From assembly GCA_018829445.1 (NCBI GenBank), contig JAHJTV010000037.1, forward strand, positions 1-42,908: 42,908 bases of DNA, given 5' to 3'. Under the pieces are notes generated by a model. That model was not told where the DNA came from. It saw nothing but the letters and a program-made list of their open reading frames with translations, and searched no databases. This DNA comes from a bacterium. GTDB lineage: Bacteria; SAR324; XYD2-FULL-50-16. Numbering within the stretch: the stretch's first letter is position 1; every line of letters starts with the position of its first letter. A program made the position numbers and the translations under genes. This document shows positions 26,258 to 35,062 of the stretch, in pieces.

Positions 26258-27070
26258 ATGAGCAAAGTCGCGCTGGTACAAATAACATCAACAAAAGACA
26301 GATCTAAAAATCTGGAAAAAGCTCTCGCTTTCGTAGATGAAGCTGCTGCAAACAAAGCTGACATCGTTGCTTTTCCGGAGAACTTTCTTTTACTGGGTGA
26401 AAAAGAGGATTATCTTAACACTGCCGAATCGATTCCAGGGCCTCATGTTAAAATATTCATGGAAAAGGCACTCAGGAACAATATTTCGATCCTGATGGGT
26501 AGTCTTTATGAGCAGATTCCGGGAAATCAGAAAAAAGCTTTTAATACTTCGGTGTTGATAGATAAGCTTGGAAATATAACAGCTACTTACAGAAAGATCC
26601 ACCTGTTCGATGTATCATTAAAGGATGTTGTCTTAAGCGAATCGGAACTGGTTGAACCTGGAAAGAATTATACGGTGACTGATCATGAATTGGGAAAAAT
26701 CGGGTTGACCATCTGTTATGATGTCAGATTCCCAAATCTATACCAGAAGCTTACTCAGGAAGGTGCGATTATAGTGTTCGTTCCGGCCGCTTTTACCGTT
26801 CCGACGGGAAAAGCGCACTGGATCAATCTTCTTCGCACACGGGCAATCGAAAACCAGGTCTATATTGCAGCTCCCGCCCAGTTTGGAAAACACAGCTTAA
26901 CCAGAGAGTCGTTCGGAAGTACCGTCTTTATCGATCCGTGGGGTGATGTTCAATCTATTTTGCCGGAGGGAGAAGGGATAATATATGGCGAAATCGACTA
27001 TTCCCTTCTTGAAAATGTACGCAAAAGAATGCCAGTACAAGCTCATCGCGTTAAAAATATTGATTATTAA
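26258..27070 (+). CDS. Nitrilase-family amidohydrolase (Nit1/deaminated-glutathione amidase-like)
   Basis: The 270-residue protein has the C-N hydrolase catalytic triad: Glu41 in AFPENF, Lys113 in YRKIHLFD, and Cys153 in ICYDVRFP. The motif RKIHLFDVS with CYDVRFPNLYQKL is typical of the Nit1/NIT subfamily that hydrolyses deaminated glutathione or related omega-amides. It starts 29 bp after cpoB and may be transcribed with it. Other omega-amidases are possible. Confidence 0.9.
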   Translation: MSKVALVQITSTKDRSKNLEKALAFVDEAAANKADIVAFPENFLLLGEKEDYLNTAESIPGPHVKIFMEKALRNNISILMGSLYEQIPGNQKKAFNTSVLIDKLGNITATYRKIHLFDVSLKDVVLSESELVEPGKNYTVTDHELGKIGLTICYDVRFPNLYQKLTQEGAIIVFVPAAFTVPTGKAHWINLLRTRAIENQVYIAAPAQFGKHSLTRESFGSTVFIDPWGDVQSILPEGEGIIYGEIDYSLLENVRKRMPVQAHRVKNIDY

Positions 27071-27110
27071 GCACCTAAAGGCGCAATAAAAGTATATAGA
27101 TAATCGTACT

Positions 27111-27443
27111 GCCAAGAGCAAGGATTACGGTAGGGCGGGGTTACATCCCCACCAGAACCAACTCAAAGGCGGCCACGTAGGGCCGCCCCACCGTTAGTTT
27201 TACGAAGGTATAAAACCTATATTTAATAAAAATTGCCAAGAGCAAGGATTACGGTAGGGCGGGGTTACATCCCCGCCAGAACCAACTCAAAGGCGGCCAC
27301 GTAGGGCCGCCCTACCGTTAGTTTTACGAAGGTATAAAATCTATATTTAATAAAAATTGCCAAGAGCAAGGATTACGGTAGGGCGGGGTTACATCCCCGC
27401 CAGAACCAACTTAAAGACTGCCACGAAAGGCTGCCCCACCGTT
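27111..27443. repeat. 124-bp tandem repeat, 2.7 copies
   Basis: Copies start at 27111, 27235 and 27359 (the third is partial, to about 27443), each beginning GCCAAGAGCAAGGATTACGG. Every unit contains two hairpins, GGCGGGG-ttacat-CCCCGCC-like and GGCGGCC-acgta-GGGCCGCC-like. The first two copies are almost identical; the third has more changes. No reading frame runs through them. The GTAGGGCGGGGTTACATCCCC style occurs as dispersed repeats in other bacterial genomes. Confidence 0.9.
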
Positions 27444-27533
27444 CAGGAAACATTGGCTTTGTTTATGTACACATTTATAATTGTCATTTCTCCTAGATCG
27501 CTTCAGGAAAAAACAAAATAATAGTGAATTAAG

Positions 27534-28310
27534 ATGAATAATGATGATTTTTTAAATAAAGTTGAGGAAGTTGTTGATATTCTGAAACAATCCAAAAGCA
27601 TTCTTCTTATTACCGGTGCCGGAATCTCTGCTGAATCGGGTTTACCAACCTATCGTGGAATCAGCGGGTTATATGATAATCAAAACACGGAAGATGGTAT
27701 AAGGATCGAAGAGGCTTTATCCGGTTCAACCTTTACCAGAAAACCGGAACTAACCTGGAAATATCTGTCGCAAATGGAGCTGGCCTGCCGTGGAAAGTCG
27801 TACAACAGGGCACATGAAGTGATTGCCTTGATGGAATCAAGATTTGAACGGATCTGCGTTTTAACACAAAATGTGGACGGTTTTCATCATAAAGCTGGAT
27901 CAACCAATATTATTGATATTCATGGCAATCTCCATGATCTCTACTGCAGACAATGTGTTTATAAAGAAACGGTAAATGATTACAGTAACCTGGAAACTCC
28001 CCCCAAGTGTCCCAATTGTGGTTCTATTATCCGACCGGATGTTGTTCTTTTTGAAGAGATTCTCTCCACCGTAAAAACCAAACAGCTCTCAGAAGAGTTC
28101 CAAAAGGGATTTGATGTCGTCTTGTCCATTGGCACAACCAGTGTATTTCCCTACATAGCCCAACCGGTTGTCAATGCATATTACGCTGGCATACCCACCA
28201 TAGAGATTAATCCGGTACAAACAAGAGTTTCTGAATTTGCACAAATCAAAATAAAGGAAAAAGCAGGTGTAAGCATGAATGCAATCTGGATGATTCTAAA
28301 CAGGGATTAA
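27534..28310 (+). CDS. cobB: Sir2-family NAD-dependent protein deacylase
   Basis: The 258-residue sirtuin has the NAD-binding motif GAGISAESGLPTYRG (about 26-40), TQNVDGFHHKAGS and the catalytic His in DIHGNLHDLYC, and a zinc-binding Cys pair set CRQC and CPNC. It removes acyl groups from lysines using NAD. The motif SVFPYIAQP and EINPVQTRVSEF match the class III type. The gene stands alone, with the tandem repeat before it. Confidence 0.94.
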   Translation: MNNDDFLNKVEEVVDILKQSKSILLITGAGISAESGLPTYRGISGLYDNQNTEDGIRIEEALSGSTFTRKPELTWKYLSQMELACRGKSYNRAHEVIALMESRFERICVLTQNVDGFHHKAGSTNIIDIHGNLHDLYCRQCVYKETVNDYSNLETPPKCPNCGSIIRPDVVLFEEILSTVKTKQLSEEFQKGFDVVLSIGTTSVFPYIAQPVVNAYYAGIPTIEINPVQTRVSEFAQIKIKEKAGVSMNAIWMILNRD

Positions 28311-28448
28311 TATTATTCCGGATCTATTTAGCATGACTCTCTCCCTTTTCAAGTGTACCAAAAATTAATGGTATTCTTTGGAGACATGGTCTAGGATGCG
28401 ATTGACTCAAGAAAACAAACTGTTAAAAAATCGCTCTCCGAAAAACCA

Positions 28449-29837
28449 ATGTTTGAAATTTTCAAGAACACCATTATTGACTGGCTGTTTTCCCGAAATA
28501 TTCCTGTCAAAACACATTTTGACTTAAGCCGCCTGAAAACAGCTGTCGAGTTTCCACCCCATCAGATTATTCTCTGGGAAAATTATCTGCATCATCTCAT
28601 TCCAAACGCCTATAAGACCTTGTTGTTTAGGCAACCACAGGTTAAACTCTGGTTCTTGTCCAGGTTCACCGAATTGACAGCCTATACGATTGACAAGAAC
28701 ATCCTGAAGATCATTGATAACTCAATTCTCTGTACACTCAGTTATACGGAAAAAGAGGATATAGCCCGGAAAATTATTGTTTTCCACAGCAAATTGAACA
28801 ATTGGATAAATGGTAGTTGGCATCGGCTGTTAATATCAGATCCCTGGGAGGGATTTAAAACGGTTAAAAACCAGCTGAAATTTGAAAACCACTGGCAATG
28901 TGCTACGTTTTTGTCTCAGTCCAATTATACTTTCCCTTGTTCATATCCTGCTTATAACGGTTGGTTGAAATGGCGCGGTAAGATTGAAAATCCGGATAAG
29001 GATTCCTATTTTTCCTGGATATCAATGCTATCACAAATTCATGATACACCTATAGATCAGTTTCTGTTAGACCGAAGCCTGGATGTTGCATTCAGCCCGG
29101 GCTTCGGTAAATCTTCGGAGATACTCTGTCAAAACCAATCATCCTGCCAGATCTGCCCGCTCACGGATGGTTGCAGGTTCCATAGCGAACACTTCTCCGC
29201 TTCCACTTACTTGAATACAGTCAGCGAAATTAAAACCGGTAATTATAAGTCCCTCTCAACCCGAGATTTACTTGTCCACTTGGCAGGTGAGTGTTGGAAT
29301 GGATCTGATTTCGAAAATCAATTGATCCTGGAATTTCCGTTTTTAACAAATTCCCGATTTACCGAAGTAAAAAATGAGATCGAGGAGAAATTTTTAAGCA
29401 CCCTTCTGGCAATTATTGAACTGAATGAACGTTTTCAACAATCCTTACCCCCAACTCCCGGAACATCATTTGTAAATGCGGAGGAGCTGTATCAGCACTT
29501 TTCCTATGAGCTAAAAAAAGAATCGCAAGAATCCTTCCATACGATAATTCTGGATAACAAGCACCGTATCCTGGCAAAAAGAATGATCACATTGGGAACC
29601 TTAAATCAAAGCCTGGTTCATCCTCGTGAGGTATTTGCCCCGGCAATTCAGCTTAGAGCTGCTGCGATCATTCTAATCCATAATCATCCATCTGGTGATC
29701 CATCCCCATCCAATCAGGATATCAGTATAACCCACCGGTTAAAGGAGGTGGGAGAGATTGTCGGCATCAGGGTGTTGGATCACATCATCATAGGCGACAA
29801 CGGATTTTACAGCTTTGTTGATGATGATCTACTGTAA
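28449..29837 (+). CDS. RadC-like JAMM protein with an N-terminal cysteine-cluster domain
   Basis: The 462-residue protein ends (about 340-462) in a complete RadC/MPN domain: the JAMM motif HNHPSGDPSPSNQD places His411, His413 and Asp424 as metal ligands. The middle (about 266-330) resembles the UPF0758 N-domain of RadC. Residues 1-225 are extra and not recognised, and Cys227, Cys233, Cys236 and Cys242 form C-x5-C-x2-C-x5-C, close to the C-x6-C-x2-C-x5-C cluster loop of endonuclease III-type glycosylases. It is more than twice the usual RadC length. RadC's function is itself uncertain (DNA repair or metabolism), so only an architecture can be claimed. Confidence 0.85.
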   Translation: MFEIFKNTIIDWLFSRNIPVKTHFDLSRLKTAVEFPPHQIILWENYLHHLIPNAYKTLLFRQPQVKLWFLSRFTELTAYTIDKNILKIIDNSILCTLSYTEKEDIARKIIVFHSKLNNWINGSWHRLLISDPWEGFKTVKNQLKFENHWQCATFLSQSNYTFPCSYPAYNGWLKWRGKIENPDKDSYFSWISMLSQIHDTPIDQFLLDRSLDVAFSPGFGKSSEILCQNQSSCQICPLTDGCRFHSEHFSASTYLNTVSEIKTGNYKSLSTRDLLVHLAGECWNGSDFENQLILEFPFLTNSRFTEVKNEIEEKFLSTLLAIIELNERFQQSLPPTPGTSFVNAEELYQHFSYELKKESQESFHTIILDNKHRILAKRMITLGTLNQSLVHPREVFAPAIQLRAAAIILIHNHPSGDPSPSNQDISITHRLKEVGEIVGIRVLDHIIIGDNGFYSFVDDDLL

Positions 29838-30038
29838 CTTTGATCAGTGCAGGGAATAAAGACCATCCTTGGAAAAATGCCAGAAAGATCTAAAATTAAA
29901 AAGGTAGGTGGACTGAGCGCAGCATCTCTCTTATAATACTCTTTAAAACACTTTGATCTGTTTAATAACCCAAAAATATTCAAAATCCCCCCCAAAGACC
30001 TTCTTTCAAGGGAAGCATTTAGCCAAGAGGAGCGCTCA

Positions 30039-31067
30039 TTGAAATTTATCGACACAGCAAAAATTTATATAAAGTCAGGTAAAGGCGGTCCTGGCTGCTC
30101 TTCCATGCGACGTGAGAAATTCATTGAATTCGGAGGACCAAATGGAGGAGATGGTGGTCGTGGGGGTAGCGTTTTTCTCGAAGGCGATTCACGATATTCA
30201 ACTTTGCAGGACTTCCGTGTTCACCCTCATCAAAAAGCGGGGAACGGTATGGCCGGCATGGGTGATAATAAATTCGGAAAATCCGGGGCAGATAAGATCA
30301 TCAAAGTACCTTTGGGTACAATTATCATTAATGATGAGACCGACGAGATTATCACCGAGATTCTCGAAGAAAAACAACTTCTGCTCTTAAAAGGTGGAAA
30401 AGGCGGACTTGGAAACACACATTTTAAATCAAGTACTAACAGGGCTCCCCGGTATGCCCAACCAGGAGAACCCGGTCAGGAGATGACTCTCCGCCTGGAA
30501 TTAAAAATCATGGCAGATGTTGGTCTGGTAGGCTTTCCCAACGCCGGTAAATCAACGTTAATTTCTGCCATATCCAATGCCAGACCTAAAATAGCAGATT
30601 ATCCTTTTACTACTCTTGTGCCCAATTTGGGAGTTGTTCAGGTATCAGGGTTCAAGTCTTTTGTGGTCGCAGATATCCCGGGTATTATTGAAAACGCTCA
30701 CCTGGGACATGGTTTGGGGGACCAGTTTCTAAAACATATCCAACGAACTTCGGTACTGGCATTTCTGATTGACTGCTCTGATTTAGCCGAGATTTCACCC
30801 GTTGAAACGTTTAATGTACTGTTGAATGAATTGAAACGCTTTTCCGAAGATCTGATGGAAAAACAGCGTATTGTACTTTTGTCAAAGGTAGATGCAATCA
30901 GGAGTGATCTCAATATTGAAAGTATAATAAATCAATTCAAAAAGATCGGAGAAGAATTGCTGCCCATATCCAGTGTAAGTCGTAAAGGATTGAATAAGGC
31001 CTGTATTCGATTGTCCACCATTGTTGAAGCTCATAAGTCTAAGCCCGTTTCAGACGAATCAATGTAA
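30039..31067 (+). CDS. obg: GTPase Obg/CgtA
   Basis: The TTG start is supported by AAGAGGAG 7-14 bases upstream. The 342-residue protein has the N-terminal Gly-rich Obg fold (about 1-155, GGPGCSSMRREKFIEFGGPNGG), then a GTPase domain with P-loop GFPNAGKST, G3 region DIPGIIENAHLGHGLGDQFL and SKVDAI as G4. Obg binds the large ribosomal subunit and takes part in ribosome maturation and stress control. G4 reads SKVD instead of the usual NKxD. It converges with the next gene, overlapping its 3' end by 29 bp. Confidence 0.95.
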   Translation: MKFIDTAKIYIKSGKGGPGCSSMRREKFIEFGGPNGGDGGRGGSVFLEGDSRYSTLQDFRVHPHQKAGNGMAGMGDNKFGKSGADKIIKVPLGTIIINDETDEIITEILEEKQLLLLKGGKGGLGNTHFKSSTNRAPRYAQPGEPGQEMTLRLELKIMADVGLVGFPNAGKSTLISAISNARPKIADYPFTTLVPNLGVVQVSGFKSFVVADIPGIIENAHLGHGLGDQFLKHIQRTSVLAFLIDCSDLAEISPVETFNVLLNELKRFSEDLMEKQRIVLLSKVDAIRSDLNIESIINQFKKIGEELLPISSVSRKGLNKACIRLSTIVEAHKSKPVSDESM

Positions 31068-32085
31068 ATGCAAGACCCAAGAAGATTATGTTTGCTCCAA
31101 AAGCCGAAAGCCCCATGGGTAGGTCTCCTGTCTGATTTAAAGAGACCAGTATCTGATCTACCAGCCAGAAAACAAATCCCATTACCACCGATATCACAAT
31201 TCCAGTTCTAACATTTGCTGATCTGCCTGAATAAACTGAAAACGGAAGCGCCAACAATATCATTACAAAGATCGCCACGCTTCCGGATATCTTCTGGTAA
31301 AGACCAAATAGTTCTTTCTGGTAATCAACAGCTCCCCTTGTCTTGATCAGCAGCTCACCAATAAGATCAGACAAATTTGAATACTTTGGACTTGCCAGAT
31401 TTTTGGTAAACACGACCGGAAAAGTATCCAACTCCCTGGTTGTATTATCTTTCTTGCTGTTTCTTAGTTGATCTTCCTTATATTGATATTGAACCTGACT
31501 TTCGATCTGCCAATTGCTCTGCTTTCGTCTCAAGGAATTAAACAGAGTCACGGAATCCAGCGTATAGTCTCCCTTAAATGTATAGGCTTTGCCAAATTCT
31601 ATACTTTTATTCTGCTTTTCAGGCGAAGTAAAATAATAAAGGGATTTATCATGAAACCTCCATACATCCGTTACTATTTCCGCACTGACTAACCCGGCTC
31701 TTTTATCTGCTCCCCAATACGGAGCGAGATAGCTCTGGTTCAGGTAGAGTAAAAAAGAGATAACAATGCCGCACAGTAAAACAGGCATAATCAGATGAAA
31801 CAAACTCACCCCGGCTGCCATCATGGCAATAATTTCCGAACTTTTGCTTAAAGAAATAAAAGCCAGTACTGTGGCTAACAGGACAGAAATGGGAGCAACC
31901 ACTTCAATGAGTAGCGGAATGCCTGACAAGACGTTGTTCAAGAAGATGGCAAATCCGTTTTCCTTCTCCAGATGCTGAAGTTCAGCCAGAGTAGAGAAAA
32001 GCACAGCTATGATTACAAGCGAAAGAATACACACGAGAAAATAGGTGATGAATTCTCTGGCAATATAACGTTTGATTATAACCAT
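31039..32085 (-). CDS. LptF/LptG-family lipopolysaccharide transport permease
   Basis: The start at 32085 is chosen for an AAGGAA ribosome binding site 5-10 bases upstream. The 348-residue product has about six membrane segments: one near 16-40, three between 55 and 120, a periplasmic beta-jellyroll-like domain (about 130-265), and two or three near 275-345. Features such as LIEVVAPISVLLATVLAFISLSKSSEI and EIIAMMAAGVS are typical of the YjgP/YjgQ family that lifts LPS out of the inner membrane with LptB. The window does not show a second permease gene, and F versus G is not resolved. Confidence 0.85.
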   Translation of the reverse strand: MVIIKRYIAREFITYFLVCILSLVIIAVLFSTLAELQHLEKENGFAIFLNNVLSGIPLLIEVVAPISVLLATVLAFISLSKSSEIIAMMAAGVSLFHLIMPVLLCGIVISFLLYLNQSYLAPYWGADKRAGLVSAEIVTDVWRFHDKSLYYFTSPEKQNKSIEFGKAYTFKGDYTLDSVTLFNSLRRKQSNWQIESQVQYQYKEDQLRNSKKDNTTRELDTFPVVFTKNLASPKYSNLSDLIGELLIKTRGAVDYQKELFGLYQKISGSVAIFVMILLALPFSVYSGRSANVRTGIVISVVMGFVFWLVDQILVSLNQTGDLPMGLSAFGANIIFLGLAFTLIRLKRA

Positions 32086-32204
32086 CTTTTTCCTTAATCC
32101 ATCCAACCCGATTTTACCTGATCTCTCTCATCCAAAGACCTGAAGTAGGGCTTGATATCCAACAGGAGGAGTGTTTTCGATTGTTCTTTTTTTGCATTTA
32201 TGAT

Positions 32205-32786
32205 TCAAAAATTCAGGAAATCGAAGAATTCTCTGGTTTTGGGATCCTGACCTTTTGATTTTGCAATGGAATTTTGAAATATCTCTGTGAGTTGATCGAT
32301 AACAGTCTGTTCTAACTGACTTATAGGGCTTTTTAGCCCCATCAGTCCGCCTGAAGCTTCAGCAATTCCTACAGCCAATTCTTTCAAATCATGGCATATC
32401 TCCAACATTGTCTGAGGCGGTACGCATATCTCTACATATTCAAGTGTTCTTACAACCTGTGTAATATCTTTTTTCATTCTTCCCGTCTGATAGTGCCCGA
32501 CCAGAGTGGAATAGTTGATGATAGTCGAATGAAAAATCCTGCGGGTATATTTATTTGTGCAGCGTTTCTCTCGTTCCGCCAAATACTTCCGAAACTGGGC
32601 GACCTCTTTGGGATCAATTTTGCCATCAGCATCTGCTACCAAGAGAAATATCTGAAAAGCCAAACGATGAAGCAACTGCTTCATTATTTTATTTTGCTGT
32701 TTGATAAGGTGGTTTTTTTTCGTTGCATCCAACTCCATTTTAAGGATTTGCTGAAGCTCAGAAAGATCACCGGTGATTTTTTCCAT
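32205..32786 (-). CDS. TerB-like domain protein
   Basis: The 193-residue soluble protein has a central helical region with FLLVADADGKIDPKEVAQFR (about 49-68), the acidic signature shared by TerB and related tellurite-resistance-like metal-binding domains, followed by helices up to 190. A short coiled coil is likely at 3-40. Function is unknown. It faces the LptF/G gene with a 119-bp gap, and its transcription is likely independent. Confidence 0.6.
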   Translation of the reverse strand: MEKITGDLSELQQILKMELDATKKNHLIKQQNKIMKQLLHRLAFQIFLLVADADGKIDPKEVAQFRKYLAEREKRCTNKYTRRIFHSTIINYSTLVGHYQTGRMKKDITQVVRTLEYVEICVPPQTMLEICHDLKELAVGIAEASGGLMGLKSPISQLEQTVIDQLTEIFQNSIAKSKGQDPKTREFFDFLNF

Positions 32787-33355
32787 GATTTATAATGATA
32801 ACGTGCTGGACAGGGGTCAACTATTAACCACAATATAGCCACTGTGTTTTTGTTTGTTTTGTTATCTTATCTTAAAACCTATTTCATCACTAAATCAATC
32901 TATTCGACCTATTATCCGAATTAAACCGGATTCACTCATTAGAGATCATGACTCAGGAAACAATCTTGTTTCCTTTCTGAAATCTATTTACAGCTTCCGG
33001 TAATCGATTGATCATAAGTAAAAGGAAAAGCAGATATTTTGCCATTTTGAATAAAAAATAAAAAAAAGATCAAGAGTTGTTTTAATTCTTACTCTTGCGA
33101 AATTGTTCCTTTACTGGAAAGACCGTCTGCAGGTATCAATTTATTGGCTTTCTTTCGTTTTTCATGTAAAACCATAAGTCTGATTCACACGTACGGGACT
33201 GTGGTTCAACCAGGATGTTGACACCATTACGATCGCTAAAATCCGCCCCAACGTGAAGTTGATCATTATTAAAATTCGTTTCTTTATAAAGAAGAAGATT
33301 GATATTTACTATGTATCCTTTTGTTTTTATAACACTATCAAAGTCAGGTAACAGG
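32787..33355. other. Intergenic stretch upstream of the DUF2231/ACAD operon
   Basis: About 570 bp hold no supported gene. The one structure seen is an inverted repeat with a T-tract on the minus strand (33053-33097). A frame opening with TTG at 33299 would extend the next protein but lacks a good ribosome binding site. Confidence 0.5.
33053..33097 (-). terminator. Rho-independent terminator on the minus strand, no gene feeding it
   Basis: On the minus strand CAAGAGT (33097-33091) pairs with ACTCTTG (33077-33071) and is followed by ATCTTTTTTTATTTTTTATT. That is a usual intrinsic terminator. No annotated minus-strand gene lies immediately upstream between it and 35810, so it may end an unknown small transcript or insulate the TerB-like gene. 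Confidence 0.4.
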
Positions 33356-33904
33356 ATGGGTAAACAAAAACTTCATTTGCACTCCATGATGGTCCACGCG
33401 ATTGCAGCTTTGGCTCCTATCGCAGCAATTGCCTATATTATTTTGAAGCTTGAGATCACTGTTCTCTCATTCGATCAGAACACCTGGAGCTTTTTAATCA
33501 TCTTTTCCATCGCTTTAATGCTTCTGATTTCAATTCCTTCCATAGCATCAGGGCTGTTCGAAAGAGGACATATTTATGCAAAATGGCATTCCACTCACAA
33601 GGCAAAGCTATTGCTATCTGTTTTATTGGGTACTGTCCTGGCAATTGAATTAACACTATTACACCAATCCGGATTCGAAGGCTCCCTGTTTTCTCCCTTG
33701 GGAATCTTAATCATCTTTGGTAACACTATCATCACGTTTTTGCTCTGTGCCTACGGTCTAAAAATCACCCTTGGACGGCAATCACTGGGAAGGTTATCGT
33801 ACGAGCCGGATCTATTCAAAAAGGAACCCTTTGATATTCTTGTACTGGCCGGAAAGAACAGAAAAGAAGAAGCAAAATTCTACGATTTAACACAGGAGAG
33901 ATAA
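33356..33904 (+). CDS. DUF2231-like four-helix membrane protein
   Basis: The ATG at 33356 gives a 182-residue protein with four membrane segments (about 14-35, 44-66, 85-107, 118-140) and a conserved-type HSMMVHAIAALAPIA start, then a C-terminal soluble tail. The HxxxxHxxxALxP pattern resembles DUF2231/DUF2269 membrane proteins that may carry heme or electrons. A frame from TTG 33299 would add 19 residues without a site for ribosomes. Its stop is 1 bp before the acyl-CoA dehydrogenase start, so the two are in one operon. Confidence 0.65.
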   Translation: MGKQKLHLHSMMVHAIAALAPIAAIAYIILKLEITVLSFDQNTWSFLIIFSIALMLLISIPSIASGLFERGHIYAKWHSTHKAKLLLSVLLGTVLAIELTLLHQSGFEGSLFSPLGILIIFGNTIITFLLCAYGLKITLGRQSLGRLSYEPDLFKKEPFDILVLAGKNRKEEAKFYDLTQER

Positions 33905-33905
33905 C

Positions 33906-35042
33906 ATGAAATTCAGTTTAACAGCAGAGCAACAGGAACTGGTGGAGAAAGCCCGAACTTTTACCAAGGAATGGGTGGCTCCAAACGCCGTAAAATATGA
34001 CCGTTCCGGCGAGTTTCCGAGAGATGTCTGCCAGGAAGCCTTCAACCAGGGATTCATGAACCCTGCCATTCCCAAGAAGTATGGTGGGGTTGAAGAGAGT
34101 GTTTTGGATACATGTCTTGCACTGGAAGAGATTTGTACCGGTTGTTCCGGAATCGGAACAGCTATCGATGCCAACGGACTTTCTCAATATCCTGTGATTT
34201 TTGCCGGGAATGATTATCAGAAAAAGAAATTCCTGGAACCCATGACTCAAGAGCTGATGTTCTCAGCTTACTGTGTTACCGAACCCGAGGCCGGTTCCGA
34301 TGTTTCCCGTATAAAAACCACAGCCAAAAAAATTGGGAATGACTACGTTATCAACGGTGTTAAATGGTGGATTACAGGCGGTTCCGTCGCCAGCTGGTAT
34401 TTTGTGTTAGCAAAGGTCGATGACAAGGCAACCGGATTTATAGTTCCCGCCGATACCGCCGGAATCATTCGTGGTGTAAAGGAGCAGAATCTGGGACAGC
34501 ATGCTTCCAACACCATACGAATCACTTTTGAGGATGTCAAAGTTCCCCAGGAATACCGATTGGGAGAAGAGGGTGATGGTTTTAAAATTGCCATGAAAAC
34601 CTTCGATCACACCAGACCCGGAATCGCTTCAGGCGCTAACGGGATTACCAAGGCTGCTCTTAACATTGGACTGACCTATGCAAAAGGACGTCGTACCTTT
34701 GATAAAAAACTGATCTCATATCAGGGAATCTCTTTTAAACTGGCTGAAATGATGACTAAACTGGATGCAGCCCGTTATATGACCTATCTTGCAGCCGACC
34801 TCTTTGATCAGGGAGAGGATAACTCACGCCAGGCTGCCCAGGCAAAATGGTATGCTGCTGAAGTTGCCATGTGGTCGGCAGTTGAATGCTGTCAGATTTT
34901 AGGAGGCTATGGGTACACCAATGAAATGCCGGCTGAGAAACTTCTGCGCGATGCAAAAATCTACCAGATATACGAGGGTGCTTCCGAGATTCAAAAGATG
35001 ATTATCGTGGCCAAGTTAATGCGAACCCGTGAAGTTCACTAA
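33906..35042 (+). CDS. Acyl-CoA dehydrogenase
   Basis: The 378-residue flavoenzyme has the three-domain fold: N-terminal helices (about 1-120), a beta domain with YCVTEPEAGSDVSRIKT and KWWITGG, and a C-terminal helical domain with the conserved RTFDKKLISYQG FAD segment and LGGYGYTNEMPAEKLLRDAK. The catalytic glutamate is in IYEGASEIQ near the C-terminus, as in short- and medium-chain type enzymes. It oxidises an acyl-CoA to the enoyl-CoA and passes electrons to an electron-transfer partner. The substrate cannot be read from sequence. It is flanked by two membrane proteins of related type. Confidence 0.93.
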   Translation: MKFSLTAEQQELVEKARTFTKEWVAPNAVKYDRSGEFPRDVCQEAFNQGFMNPAIPKKYGGVEESVLDTCLALEEICTGCSGIGTAIDANGLSQYPVIFAGNDYQKKKFLEPMTQELMFSAYCVTEPEAGSDVSRIKTTAKKIGNDYVINGVKWWITGGSVASWYFVLAKVDDKATGFIVPADTAGIIRGVKEQNLGQHASNTIRITFEDVKVPQEYRLGEEGDGFKIAMKTFDHTRPGIASGANGITKAALNIGLTYAKGRRTFDKKLISYQGISFKLAEMMTKLDAARYMTYLAADLFDQGEDNSRQAAQAKWYAAEVAMWSAVECCQILGGYGYTNEMPAEKLLRDAKIYQIYEGASEIQKMIIVAKLMRTREVH

Positions 35043-35062
35043 CGATTACTCAGGAGTTTAAT

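Noticed and set aside
27111..27443. CRISPR array
   Set aside because: The unit is 124 bp with 2.7 copies, directly abutting, and has no spacers or cas genes.
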